Part shown: positions 35,961 to 44,647 of the stretch, one piece after another
Numbering within the stretch: position 1 is the first letter of the stretch
How the letters are laid out: each line of letters opens with the position of its first letter
The notes under the pieces: generated by a model
Seen by the model: the letters and a program-made list of their open reading frames with translations, nothing else
The model's database searches: none
What the model was told of the DNA's origin: nothing
Position numbers and translations under genes: made by a program
Assembly: GCA_020072805.1 (NCBI GenBank)
Contig: JAIQGC010000002.1
Coordinates: forward strand, 20,249-84,248
Reading direction: 5' to 3'
Source: Terriglobia bacterium
Lineage (GTDB): Bacteria; Acidobacteriota; Terriglobia; Acidiferrales; UBA7541
Length of the DNA: 64,000 nt

Positions 35961-36063
35961 CGCTTCCTCCCAAGATCCGTGCCATTCGCCCGCGGAGCGC
36001 CGGGAATACCCGCCAGGCCCGCGCGGAAGCCGCAGGGTCCAGGATCGCGTCTGGAAATTCCGC

Positions 36064-37263
36064 TCACTGCGTCGCGCCGATCTTCGCCGCCAGAACCTTT
36101 CCGGCAACTTCCCTGGCCTGCTGGGAAGTAAGCTGGGGGAACATGGGAAGAGAAAGAATTTCCGCGGACACGCGCTCGGTAACCGGAAAGTCTCCCTGCT
36201 TGTAGCCAAATCCTTCGTAGGCTTTTTGCAGATGCAGGGGCACCGGATAGTGAATGCCCGTGCCGATCCCGGCATCAGACAATTCGTTCTGCATCGCCAC
36301 ACGATCCTCAACGCGAATGACGTAGAGATGATAGACCGGGCGGGACCACTCCGGCTTGTAGGGAACGATCACGCCTTCCGCGGAGGCGAAGAGCTCGTCG
36401 TAGCGGAGGGCGGCGGCGCGGCGCTGCTCATTCCATTCGGCCAGGTGACGCAGCTTGACGCTGAGAATGCCGGCCTGGATGGCGTCGAGGCGGCCGTTGT
36501 AGCCTTCCACGTCATGGTAATACTTTTTGGCCTGGCCGTGATCACGCAGCATGCGCATTTTTTGCGCGACCGCGAGATCGTTGGTGGTGGCCGCGCCGGC
36601 TTCGCCGCAGGCGCCCAGGTTCTTGCCGGGATAAAAGCTGAAACCCGCGGCGTGGCCCATCGACCCGGCCTTCCTCCAGCGGTTTTCCCGTTTCGAGAAA
36701 TATTCCGCGCCATGCGCCTGGCAAGCGTCCTCGATCACGATCAGCTTGTAACGCTCGGCCAGTTCCATGAGGGGGTCCATGTCGGCCATCTGTCCGTAGA
36801 GATGAACCGGAACAATGGCGGTGACCGGGCGCTTGAGGCGCAGATGCATGAGCCGGCCGGTTTCGCGGTTGACGATGCACTGCGTGCGGATGTACTCGCG
36901 CAGCTTTTCGGGGTCCATCGTATAGGTGCGTTCATCCACGTCCACGAAATCGGGCAGCGCGCCAGACTGGGAGATGGCCTCGGTGGTGGCGATAAAGGTG
37001 TTGGGAACGGTGATGACCACGTCGCCGGACTCTACGCCGGCGGCGATCAGCGCAAAGCGCAGCGCATCGGTGCCGCTGCTGACGCCCACGCAATGCCGGG
37101 CATCGCAAAAAGCGGCGAAGTCGCGCTCGAAGCCTTCGACGGCCGGCCCGCCAATGAAACCAGCGGTGCGCAAGGCCGAGCGAAAAACGGCAACCAGTTC
37201 TTCCTCCAGCTGCACGTGAGGAGACACCAGATCCAGAAAGGGAATTTTCGATGTATTTGACAT
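36064..37263 (-). CDS. DegT/DnrJ/EryC1/StrS aminotransferase, WbpE-like
   Basis: The 399-residue PLP enzyme opens with IPFLDLVSPHVQLEEEL and has SSGTDALRFAL, PNTFIATTEAISQ, the PLP-binding IEDACQAHGAEYF and the catalytic lysine in SFYPGKNLGA (about Lys214). Next to a Gfo/Idh/MocA oxidoreductase and a hexapeptide acetyltransferase it fits the WbpE/WlbC step: transamination of a UDP-3-keto-GlcNAc uronic acid to the 3-amino sugar. ATG 37263 has AAGGA upstream and lies 10 bases after the acetyltransferase stop. It is a paralogue of the NRPS-operon aminotransferase. Confidence 0.87.
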   Translation of the reverse strand: MSNTSKIPFLDLVSPHVQLEEELVAVFRSALRTAGFIGGPAVEGFERDFAAFCDARHCVGVSSGTDALRFALIAAGVESGDVVITVPNTFIATTEAISQSGALPDFVDVDERTYTMDPEKLREYIRTQCIVNRETGRLMHLRLKRPVTAIVPVHLYGQMADMDPLMELAERYKLIVIEDACQAHGAEYFSKRENRWRKAGSMGHAAGFSFYPGKNLGACGEAGAATTNDLAVAQKMRMLRDHGQAKKYYHDVEGYNGRLDAIQAGILSVKLRHLAEWNEQRRAAALRYDELFASAEGVIVPYKPEWSRPVYHLYVIRVEDRVAMQNELSDAGIGTGIHYPVPLHLQKAYEGFGYKQGDFPVTERVSAEILSLPMFPQLTSQQAREVAGKVLAAKIGATQ

Positions 37264-37273
37264 GTTCGTGTCC

Positions 37274-37756
37274 TTATTTATCGGTGATGGTTCTAAAAAA
37301 TTTGGCGGGATTCCCGGCCACGATGGAGTTGGCCGGCACATCCCTGGTGACCATGCTGCCGGCGCCGACGATGGCGTTTTCGCCGATGGTGACATTGGAA
37401 AGAATGGTGGAGCCGGAGCCGATCGAGGCGCCTTTCTTTATGCAAGTGCGCTCGACCTTCCAGTCCTTTTCCGTCTGCAGTTGCCCGTCCGCCGCGGTGG
37501 CGCGGGGATAGGAGTCATTGATGAAGGTGACGCCATGGCCGATGAAGACGTCGTCCTCGATGGAGACGCCCTCGCAGACGAAAGTGTGGCTGGAAATTTT
37601 GCAGTTTTTGCCGACGGTGGCGTTCTTCTGGATCTCCACGAACGCGCCGATCTTGGTGTGGTCACCGATGGCGCAGCCGTATAGATTGATGAATTTGGAC
37701 AGGCGCACGTCCTGGCCCAGCTTCACGTCGGGGGCGATGCAGCAGAATTCGCTCAT
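37274..37756 (-). CDS. Sugar N-acetyltransferase, left-handed beta-helix (WbpD/WlbB-like)
   Basis: The 160-residue protein is a hexapeptide-repeat trimeric acetyltransferase: KIGAFVEIQKNATVGKNCKI, then VSIEDDVFIGHGVTFIND, then IGSGSTILSNVTIGENAIVG and the closing AGNPAKFFRTI show the isoleucine/valine ladder. The conserved His in GHGVTF and the Asn in INDSYPRA match the active-site region of WbpD/WlbB enzymes, which N-acetylate the 3-amino group of UDP-2-acetamido-3-amino-glucuronate. Its ATG overlaps the oxidoreductase stop (ATGA). Confidence 0.87.
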   Translation of the reverse strand: MSEFCCIAPDVKLGQDVRLSKFINLYGCAIGDHTKIGAFVEIQKNATVGKNCKISSHTFVCEGVSIEDDVFIGHGVTFINDSYPRATAADGQLQTEKDWKVERTCIKKGASIGSGSTILSNVTIGENAIVGAGSMVTRDVPANSIVAGNPAKFFRTITDK

Positions 37757-38811
37757 ATTCTGACGAGCTTTCCTCTCTCCTGGAGAGACTCTTCGGCGGC
37801 TTCCAGCATCTTGACCACGCGCAAACCGGCCCGGCCGTCGTTGAAGGGAGCCTTGTCGTTCAGGATGCAATCGGCGAAGTAGTTCAGCTCGACCTTCAGC
37901 GCTTCGGTCTGCTCCACCTTGGGAGCCCACATATCGCCGGTGCGGTAGCTGACCAGAATGTCGTGCATGCCCTCGTGGCTGGTCTTCACGATGCCCTTGT
38001 CATAGACCTTGATCTTCTCGTCGGCTTCGAGGTCGTTCCAGACCAGCATCTTTTTTTCGCCGCCGATCAGCGTGGTGCGCACTTTCACCGGGGAAAGCCA
38101 GTTGACGTTGATGTGCGCGATGACGTTGCGCGGGTAATAGACGGTGAGATAAGCCACATCCACGTGGCCGTTGAGATGTTTCTCCCCGGTGGCCACCACG
38201 GCTTCGGCCTCCTCCTTGATCAGGTGGTCCATCACGGAAAGGTCGTGAGGCGCCAGATCCCATACGACGTTGACGTCATGCTGGAACAGCCCCAGGTTCA
38301 CGCGCGTGGAATCGTAGTAGTACAGGTCGCCGAGCGTGCCATCGTCCACCAGCTGCTGAATTTTGCGCACTGCGCCGGTGAACAGGAAGGTGTGGTCCAC
38401 CATGATCTTGAGGTTTTTGCGCTCGGCCAGCTCGATGAGGATTTCCGCCTGCTGGGCGTTGCAGGTGAAGGGCTTTTCCACGAATACGTGTTTGCCGTTT
38501 TCCAGCGCGGCCTTGGCCAGATCGAAATGCGTCCAGACGGGAGTAACCACGGCCACGGCGTCGACGTCCGGCGACTTGAGCATGTCGCAGCATTCCGAGG
38601 TTACGCGAACGCCCGGATAGGCCTTCTGCACGCGGCGCTGCGCGTCGGGGCTCTTGTCACAAACCGAAACAACCTGGCAGGAATCCAGAGACTGAAGATT
38701 GCGAACAACATTTGGTCCCCAATATCCGTAGCCGACGACGCCGAAACGGATGACGTCGCTGGCGGTTCTTACTTTGGGAGCTTCCATTAACTCGATGCGG
38801 GTTTCGGACAC
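37753..38811 (-). CDS. Gfo/Idh/MocA oxidoreductase, WbpB/WlbA-like
   Basis: The NAD-dependent sugar oxidoreductase has FGVVGYGYWGPNVVRN for the Rossmann fold, AVVTPVWTHFDLAKAALENG, the family VEKPF lysine motif and a DLAPHDLSVMDHL segment with the second-domain active-site His region. WbpB/WlbA oxidises C3 of UDP-GlcNAc uronic acid, producing the substrate for the neighbouring aminotransferase. The start is uncertain: GTG 38811 (GAGGAG just upstream) is used here; TTG 38892 and ATG 38787 are alternatives. The dehydrogenase that would make the uronic acid (WbpA) is not in the window. Confidence 0.85.
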   Translation of the reverse strand: MSETRIELMEAPKVRTASDVIRFGVVGYGYWGPNVVRNLQSLDSCQVVSVCDKSPDAQRRVQKAYPGVRVTSECCDMLKSPDVDAVAVVTPVWTHFDLAKAALENGKHVFVEKPFTCNAQQAEILIELAERKNLKIMVDHTFLFTGAVRKIQQLVDDGTLGDLYYYDSTRVNLGLFQHDVNVVWDLAPHDLSVMDHLIKEEAEAVVATGEKHLNGHVDVAYLTVYYPRNVIAHINVNWLSPVKVRTTLIGGEKKMLVWNDLEADEKIKVYDKGIVKTSHEGMHDILVSYRTGDMWAPKVEQTEALKVELNYFADCILNDKAPFNDGRAGLRVVKMLEAAEESLQERGKLVRI

Positions 38812-38922
38812 GATCTCCTCTTTCCAGGATTCCGGGGGGACGGAGGATGCCTGTGGCAATTCGATCTGACTTCCTTCGGCACTGAACGGCAAAAATCGTT
38901 TGCGGAAGCGGCGGAGAAACTC

Positions 38923-40146
38923 TCAGTACGCGCCGTCTCCGGAAAACATCGCTCCTGGCGTCTTGAGAAGAATCTTCAAGTCCAGCCAGATGGTCCAGGT
39001 CCGGACATATTGCAGATCCAGGCGGACCATGTCGTCAAAGTTGGTGCGGCTGCGGCCATAGACCTGCCACAGGCCGGTGATGCCGGGCTTGGCCTCGAGA
39101 ACGCGGCGGCGGTGCCAGATGTCATAGGCTTCAACTTCGTAGGGAATGGGCGGCCGCGGCCCCACCAGGGACATTTCCCCGAGCAGGACGTTGAAGAACT
39201 GGGGAAGTTCGTCCAGGCTGGTCTTGCGCAGGAAGCGCCCCACGCTGGTCACGCGGGGATCCTGGGTGAGCTTGTAGACGCCTTCGCTGTTTTCCGCCGA
39301 AGGCATGGCTTCGGCCTGCCCGGCGATCAGGCTTTTCACGTATTCCTTGTGGATGCGGTCGTCATTGGAGACATACATGGAGCGGAACTTCAGGAAAGTG
39401 AAGGGCGCGCCAAACTGGCCGATGCGCTTCTGGCGAAAAAGAACCGGGCCTTCCGAATTCAGGCGAATCGCGGCGGCAATGGCCAGAAACAAGGGCGAAA
39501 ATACGATCACGGCAAGGAGGCTGCCGGCCAGATCCAGCGCGCGCTTGAACACGCGCGGCAGTTTCTTTTTGTCCTTCGGCCCAAACACATCCGGATAGAC
39601 CCGGGAACTGAAGGCCCGCGAGGGCTTCTCCCCGTCCCAATCCTCCGGAAAAATTTCCAGGAAGAGACAGATCTGTCGGTGCTGCTGCGCCGTCAGATTC
39701 TCCTTGAGGGCCGCCGTGACCTTTTCCCGGATGGCCGCGCAGGCCGCGGCGCTGTCCTCGCCGATTTCCGAGAAGATTACGCCCAGAACACTGTCTCCCT
39801 TGTACCAGCCCGCGGTGTCCGTCTCGCGCATGGAAACGCCCAGCGCGCCGACGATCTTCGGAAGGGTCTTCTCCATCTGCGGACCCTGGAACAGAGACTC
39901 CGCATCCAGCAGCATCAGGATGAAGCTCTTGCCAGAGCGCTCCGCGCGCTTGCGTTCGCGGCAAAGCATCTGCAAAAACAGATTTTCCTGGGCCAGGACG
40001 GGAGGTTCATAGCGCACTCCTGGTCCGGCGGCATTCCGGAGGCTCTTCCCCGTCTTCTTCGAGCCTGCCCGGCCTGCGGAAGGAGCTGTTTTCAAGGTCA
40101 TCTCCTTCATCAAGCTGTCCATCCCCTGGTTGATCTGATCGCCCAT
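38923..40146 (-). CDS. Phosphoglycosyl transferase with N-terminal GGDEF-like domain
   Basis: The C-terminal 200 residues are a bacterial sugar transferase (WcaJ/PglC type) that starts lipid-linked oligosaccharide synthesis by moving a sugar-phosphate to undecaprenyl phosphate: one hydrophobic segment ([18 protein letters not shown]), [10 protein letters not shown], the catalytic Asp-Glu pair in [16 protein letters not shown] and the [10 protein letters not shown] block. Instead of the usual N-terminal membrane domain there is a soluble domain of about 120 residues resembling a nucleotide cyclase fold ([18 protein letters not shown], then [13 protein letters not shown] where GGDEF would be), so the active site is lost. 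ATG 40146 is used; GTG 40176 is also possible. Confidence 0.85.
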   Translation of the reverse strand: MGDQINQGMDSLMKEMTLKTAPSAGRAGSKKTGKSLRNAAGPGVRYEPPVLAQENLFLQMLCRERKRAERSGKSFILMLLDAESLFQGPQMEKTLPKIVGALGVSMRETDTAGWYKGDSVLGVIFSEIGEDSAAACAAIREKVTAALKENLTAQQHRQICLFLEIFPEDWDGEKPSRAFSSRVYPDVFGPKDKKKLPRVFKRALDLAGSLLAVIVFSPLFLAIAAAIRLNSEGPVLFRQKRIGQFGAPFTFLKFRSMYVSNDDRIHKEYVKSLIAGQAEAMPSAENSEGVYKLTQDPRVTSVGRFLRKTSLDELPQFFNVLLGEMSLVGPRPPIPYEVEAYDIWHRRRVLEAKPGITGLWQVYGRSRTNFDDMVRLDLQYVRTWTIWLDLKILLKTPGAMFSGDGAY

Positions 40147-40232
40147 CTCGCCGTTTCCGTTTCTGCAAAGTAGCACCCGCCCTGCGGCGGCTTCGCCAAC
40201 CCTATCCTTCGCCAGTTCCGAACAAATTCTGC

Positions 40233-40832
40233 TCAGACAGCCAAAGCTGCCGGCGCTCCCAGGAGCGCATTGCGCCCTTCCAGAACCGGGCGGACGCAGG
40301 CAACATCAATCTCCACGGCCACCGAGCGCTGCAGCAAAGTCACCGCCAGGATCAGACGATGGCGGCCTTTGATCTCCTCCAAAATTCCCGTCAAGCCATG
40401 GAGCGGGCCGCTTCCAATCTGCACGCGCTCGCCAATTTGCAGAAATGGCCAGGGCTGGCTGGGCAAGCCGGAGTTCACCACGGTCTGGATTCCGGCAATT
40501 TCCTCGTCCGCAATGGCGATAGGAGTCTTGCCCACCCCAACCACTCCAATCACGCCGGGCGTAACCAGAATCGGCAAGCGCGCCTGCGGATCGAAGCGGC
40601 AAAACACATACCCAGGAAAGAGCGGTTGTTCGATTTCCTGCATGCGGTCCGACCAGCGCCGCTTTTCAACATACATGGGGAGAAAGAATTCATACCCCTT
40701 GCCCTGCAGGTGTACGGCAACGGCACTTTCGAAACGCGTTCTCACGTGTAGAGCAAACCAACGCGATGCAAAGCTTGAACTCAATTGGTCCTCTCCGTCG
40801 TTACCCGCTTTGAACTTGCTGACCGCATCCAT
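40233..40832 (-). CDS. NusG paralogue (RfaH/UpxY-like antiterminator)
   Basis: The 199-residue protein has the NusG N-terminal fold (WFALHVRTRFESAVAVHL, then PLFPGYVFCRFDP) and a C-terminal KOW-like domain (GERVQIGSGPLHGLTGILEE). Divergent NusG copies at the head of capsule or exopolysaccharide operons, such as RfaH and UpxY, ride with RNA polymerase and prevent early termination over long operons. Its position as first gene, 57 bases after a sigma-54-type promoter and before 16-17 kb of co-directional genes, fits that role. Start ATG 40832, GGGAAG immediately upstream. Confidence 0.88.
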   Translation of the reverse strand: MDAVSKFKAGNDGEDQLSSSFASRWFALHVRTRFESAVAVHLQGKGYEFFLPMYVEKRRWSDRMQEIEQPLFPGYVFCRFDPQARLPILVTPGVIGVVGVGKTPIAIADEEIAGIQTVVNSGLPSQPWPFLQIGERVQIGSGPLHGLTGILEEIKGRHRLILAVTLLQRSVAVEIDVACVRPVLEGRNALLGAPAALAV

Positions 40833-41164
40833 CTTCCCAAGCTACCGCTATTCGAGTCCCATTAGAGAGAGGCTAGGACTCAAATTAGGTAATGCAAATA
40901 CCTGGCCAATCTCTTGCACAAACTGAAAAACTCTAATTCGTTTACTTACATCAACTTACAAGAGCAGTATGGTGCCGAGATATTGTTCCGCGCAGCCTGC
41001 TGGAGAAAAGCCGAACACCAATTTCCAGGTTTGGGCAAATTCTTTCCACAGCTTAAACCTTTTATTTTCTGTAACATGCGCGCTTCACCCAAAAATAAGG
41101 TTTCATGGCTGCGCAAATCTGCTGCCTGCTTGAAATCGCCCTTCTTAGCCATCGGCTTGGCCCG
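40833..41164 (-). other. Leader region upstream of the NusG-like gene
   Basis: This AT-richer 332-base gap lies between the BY-kinase stop and the NusG-like start. Besides the sigma-54 element, it should hold activator-binding sites upstream of it (about 40950-41150). No clear inverted repeat or coding sequence was recognised there. It is the only gap over 300 bases within the exopolysaccharide gene block. Confidence 0.55.
40893..40908 (-). promoter_or_regulatory. Sigma-54 (-24/-12) promoter of the exopolysaccharide operon
   Basis: On the minus strand TGGCCAGGTATTTGCA matches the RpoN consensus: TGGC, seven bases, TTGCA, with exactly 10 bases between the GG and GC doublets. Transcription should start near 40881, about 50 bases before the NusG-like start codon. 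It requires an NtrC-type activator, such as the one encoded at 48948-50423. Confidence 0.65.
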
Positions 41165-42079
41165 TCATACGGGCATCTCCTTGGTTTCCTTATAAGGGTA
41201 TTGCCCGCTATAGGCGTGCGCTTGTTCGGCGCGGTTCAGGACAATGCCGAGCAGGTTCTTTTCGCGCATCGCCTGACAGGCTCTCTGCGCATCTTCCACG
41301 CTGGTTGTGCCGGCCCCGACCACCATCAGGACGCTGTCGCAAACTCTCGTGAGGATGCCAGCGTCCGAGACGGGCAGGATGGGAGGAGAATCCACAATAA
41401 TCCATTCGAAAACGGGGGCCATGCGCTCGATCAGTTTTCCGAAACGCTCCCCGGCAATCAATTCCGTAGGGTCGGAAACCGGAGTGCCTCCGGGAATGAG
41501 GCACAAATTGCCAAGCCCCCCGAACTGCAGAACCTCAAATTCCGTGGCCTTGCCGCTGAGATAATCGGAAAGCCCGGGCCCGAGGGAAGCGCCGAAGGGC
41601 TTATGGAGATTGGAATTGCGCAGATCCGCGTCAATCATCAGGACGCGGCGGTCGCTCTGCCAGGCAATCGCCTGGGCGAGATTACTGGCGACATAGGTTT
41701 TGCCATCGCCGGCCACGGCGCTGGTTACCAATAGGGAGCGAAAAGGCTTGTTTTCCCGGGCAAGATACAGGCGCGAGCGCAGACCGCGGAACTGTTCCGC
41801 CCCGGCATTGGGATTATTGCTCCTGGCAAAGGCCAGCAAACCGGGGTTCGTCATCCAAACATGCTTGGCGCAGCGAGAGCGCAACTGATCGAAGCGGATA
41901 AACTCTTCCGAGCTCTTAGCCTCCGCCCCGGAAACCCGCTCCGCTACATGGGTGGAAGCCGATTCGATCGATCCGCTTTCCTCATCGGCCGGAATGGTGG
42001 TGACGGGCCCCGGGAATTTCTGGAGACTGCTCTCCCGCTCCTTTTGAGCCTTCCGTAATGCGTCATGAATTCTGCTCAT
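41165..42079 (-). CDS. Exopolysaccharide tyrosine kinase, CpsD/CapB/BY-kinase type
   Basis: The 304-residue cytoplasmic ATPase has the BY-kinase P-loop SAVAGDGKTY (120-129), the Walker A' VLMIDADLR (146-154) and Walker B WIIVDSPPILP. A short C-terminal tail contains a Tyr cluster (AYSGQYPY) that could be autophosphorylated. It should pair with the Wzz/GumC-like protein at 43081-44607 to control chain length. An N-terminal Ser-rich stretch precedes the domain, as in XrtA-associated kinases. Its ATG overlaps the ExeA stop (ATGA). Confidence 0.9.
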   Translation of the reverse strand: MSRIHDALRKAQKERESSLQKFPGPVTTIPADEESGSIESASTHVAERVSGAEAKSSEEFIRFDQLRSRCAKHVWMTNPGLLAFARSNNPNAGAEQFRGLRSRLYLARENKPFRSLLVTSAVAGDGKTYVASNLAQAIAWQSDRRVLMIDADLRNSNLHKPFGASLGPGLSDYLSGKATEFEVLQFGGLGNLCLIPGGTPVSDPTELIAGERFGKLIERMAPVFEWIIVDSPPILPVSDAGILTRVCDSVLMVVGAGTTSVEDAQRACQAMREKNLLGIVLNRAEQAHAYSGQYPYKETKEMPV

Positions 42080-43074
42080 GGCTTCCTCTCTGAACTGGCT
42101 CCCGCGCCGCTCCGTACGCTCTCGGCTCCATACAGGAAACTTCTCAGGTTCTGAAGCAGCGTTTCCACCTGCACAATGGAAGACCGGACCGAATCCACGG
42201 TGGGATCCGGAGCAGGAGGCGCCAGGGAAGCAACGGGAGCAACTCGAGCAACGGGAGAAACCGTGTCCAGTTGAAATTCCCGGGCCACTTCCTCCACGAC
42301 GGACGGCGGGATGGGCTTGAGCTCGTCGGCAAAAGCGTTAATCAGCGAATGTTCGCAGAGCAGATTGACCACGCGGGGAATGCCATGGGCATAATTAAAA
42401 ATGGCCTCGATGGCTTCGCTGGAGAAAACCGGGCCGCCCTTGCTGCCGGCAACGCGCAGGCGTTCCGCGACATAGGCGTGGGTTTCCTCCCGGGTCAGCG
42501 GCATCGTCTTGCAGCGCAGCATGATGCGCTGGCGCAGTTGCCGGAGTTGGGGGCGCTGGACGATCTCTTCGAGTTCGGGCTGGCCGGAGAGCACGATTTG
42601 CAGCAGTTTCCCGTTGGGCGTTTCCAGATTGGTGAGCAGGCGCACTTCCTCCAGCAGCGCTTCGGAAAGGTTCTGGGCCTCATCGATAATCAGGACGGTG
42701 GTCTTGCCCTTGCGGTAGCGGTCCAGCAGCCACTGGTTCAACTTCATCAGCATCTGGCTTTTAATGCGCGACTCGCAGGCAATGCCGAAATCGGCGAGAA
42801 TGAAATCGAAAAGCTGGCGAACGCTGAGAAACTGGGAGTTGAATACGTAGGCGGTGGCCACATCCTGCTCGCGCAGCCAGTCCAGGAGCCGGTTCAGCAG
42901 AGTGGTCTTTCCGGTGCCCACTTCGCCGGTCAGCAGCAGGAATCCCTTGCGGGTTTGGATGCCGTAGGTCAGGCCCGCCAAAGCCTCCTGAATGGCCTTG
43001 GTGCGATAGAGATAGCGCGGGTCCGGGCTGACCGTAAAGGGAGTGTCCCGCAATTCAAAGAAATTTCTGTACAT
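42076..43074 (-). CDS. ExeA/XrtA-associated AAA ATPase
   Basis: The 332-residue protein opens with MYRNFFELRDTPFTVSPDP, typical of ExeA-like ATPases, then Walker A GEVGTGKTT (50-58) and Walker B VLIIDEAQ (127-134), with an RQLRQRIMLRC sensor region. It has an Ala/Pro-rich C-terminal extension. In many bacteria this ATPase family sits beside exosortase-linked exopolysaccharide genes, but no exosortase is in this window. It likely organises or energises export. The start is ATG 43074, six bases after the Wzz stop. Confidence 0.87.
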   Translation of the reverse strand: MYRNFFELRDTPFTVSPDPRYLYRTKAIQEALAGLTYGIQTRKGFLLLTGEVGTGKTTLLNRLLDWLREQDVATAYVFNSQFLSVRQLFDFILADFGIACESRIKSQMLMKLNQWLLDRYRKGKTTVLIIDEAQNLSEALLEEVRLLTNLETPNGKLLQIVLSGQPELEEIVQRPQLRQLRQRIMLRCKTMPLTREETHAYVAERLRVAGSKGGPVFSSEAIEAIFNYAHGIPRVVNLLCEHSLINAFADELKPIPPSVVEEVAREFQLDTVSPVARVAPVASLAPPAPDPTVDSVRSSIVQVETLLQNLRSFLYGAESVRSGAGASSERKP

Positions 43075-43080
43075 TTCCGT

Positions 43081-44607
43081 CTAGACTCCCACTTCCAGCT
43101 TCTGACCTCTTGAAGATTCTTCCGCCCTGATAATTTCAAACTCTCCTTCATGCCCCCTGCTGGGTTTGAGTTTCGGAATCAGAGCCAGGGCGGGCACGCC
43201 GAGGAGGAGTTCGACATCGCGCTCGGTGCGCAGCGCCGTATTCTGCAGCTCGATGCCGTAGGCCAGGCCCAGACCCAGAAGCAGGCCGCCGGCGAATCCT
43301 CCCAGTGCAAAGTACGACCTCTTCGGGAAGGAGGGCCTCTGCGGGAGACTGGGGGCATCCAGCACGCGAAACTGTTCGCCCTGCTGGCGGCGTTCCAGAT
43401 CGGTGGCCATTTCCGACTGGTTCTGCTTTTTCAGGAGATCGGTGTACATCTCGAAAGCCGTTTGATAATCGCGGGTGAGCGATTTGTATTCCTGCTCGAC
43501 CTGCGGGGTAGCCTGGACACGGTCCTGGAGGGCGCGGATTTTCTGCTGGAGCTGTTCCTGCTCGCGGAGTTTCTGCTTGATGATCATGTCGGACTGGCGG
43601 AGTTGCGCGCGCAACTGCTGAATCTGCGCCGGCTCGACCGCAGACACGTCCTGGGCGGAACTAACCCCCTGCATCTGGTTGGATTCCTCGCGCAGTTCCT
43701 TGCGCAGTTGCGCGATATCATTCTTCGCCTTGATGACGTCGGGGTGGTCATCGGTGTAGCGGGCGCGCAGGGAAGCAAGCAGGTTCTCCAGGGCTATCAG
43801 CTGCTCCTGATGGGTTTCGGGGCTCTTTCCCTGCCGCATGGATTTCCAGGTGGCCAGTTGCTGGTTCAATACCGACTCATTAAAGGCTTTTTCCTGTTCC
43901 GCGCGATTCAAGCTCTGGGTGACGGCCTCCAGCTGCGGAGTCATTCCCGTGAGCAGATTCATATTGCTCTGCATGTCCTCCGGAAGAGAACCGGCATAGC
44001 GGCGCTTGAACGCGGCGAGGGTGGCGTCCTGCTCATCGAGTTTGCCCTTGGCTTCCCCGAGCTGTTTGCTGAGGAACTGGGTAGTATCTTCGGCCTGCTG
44101 CTGGCGGATATGCAGGTTCTGCTTCATGAAAATATCGGTAATATCCGCGCAGATTTTCTGGGCCACCTGCGGGCTTTCTGCCACGACACTCACCGTGAAC
44201 CCCGGCAGCTCCCGGGACTGCGTGCCCGGAGTGGGCTTCAGCGGAGTGACGGTAATGGCCTTCTGCAGGCGTTCCACCAGTTGCTCCATGGGCACGCGGC
44301 CGATGTCTTTCTTGTACAGCCCGAACTGCTCGATGGTGCGCTGCAAGCGTGTCCGGCTGAGAATCTGCTCCTGCATGCTGGCCAGACGCCGGTTGAGATC
44401 TCCGCCCACAATGGATTTCACGAATTCATCGGGGACGGTGGGCTCGTCCACCAAGACCATCGTTTCCGAGGTGTAGCTAGCCGGGATCAACCGGGAGACC
44501 AGATAGGAACCAATCGTGCCAATCAGGGCCAGCAAGACGAGCAATTTCCACTGCCGCCGGAGAATTCCCAGGTGGTCGTCGAGAGTTAATTCAGGTTGCG
44601 CGCGCAT
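43081..44607 (-). CDS. Chain-length determinant (Wzz/GumC-like)
   Basis: The protein of about 508 residues has two transmembrane helices (LLVLLALIGTIGSYLVSRL near the N-terminus and YFALGGFAGGLLLGLGLAY near the C-terminus) and a long periplasmic coiled coil rich in Gln/Glu/Arg. The PSLPQRPSFPKR segment just before the second helix is the Pro-rich signature of polysaccharide co-polymerases. It sets polymer length with the BY-kinase and Wza. ATG 44607 has ACGAGG upstream; longer in-frame starts lack a Shine-Dalgarno. Confidence 0.9.
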   Translation of the reverse strand: MRAQPELTLDDHLGILRRQWKLLVLLALIGTIGSYLVSRLIPASYTSETMVLVDEPTVPDEFVKSIVGGDLNRRLASMQEQILSRTRLQRTIEQFGLYKKDIGRVPMEQLVERLQKAITVTPLKPTPGTQSRELPGFTVSVVAESPQVAQKICADITDIFMKQNLHIRQQQAEDTTQFLSKQLGEAKGKLDEQDATLAAFKRRYAGSLPEDMQSNMNLLTGMTPQLEAVTQSLNRAEQEKAFNESVLNQQLATWKSMRQGKSPETHQEQLIALENLLASLRARYTDDHPDVIKAKNDIAQLRKELREESNQMQGVSSAQDVSAVEPAQIQQLRAQLRQSDMIIKQKLREQEQLQQKIRALQDRVQATPQVEQEYKSLTRDYQTAFEMYTDLLKKQNQSEMATDLERRQQGEQFRVLDAPSLPQRPSFPKRSYFALGGFAGGLLLGLGLAYGIELQNTALRTERDVELLLGVPALALIPKLKPSRGHEGEFEIIRAEESSRGQKLEVGV

Positions 44608-44647
44608 AGTGTTTGACCTCGTCATTCTCCGCGTCATTCATGAGCGT

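Noticed and set aside
35961..36311. N-terminal extension of the alpha/alpha-barrel-like protein
   Set aside because: It runs antisense-frame through the aminotransferase gene; ATG 35960 has a strong Shine-Dalgarno and the extension has unnatural composition.
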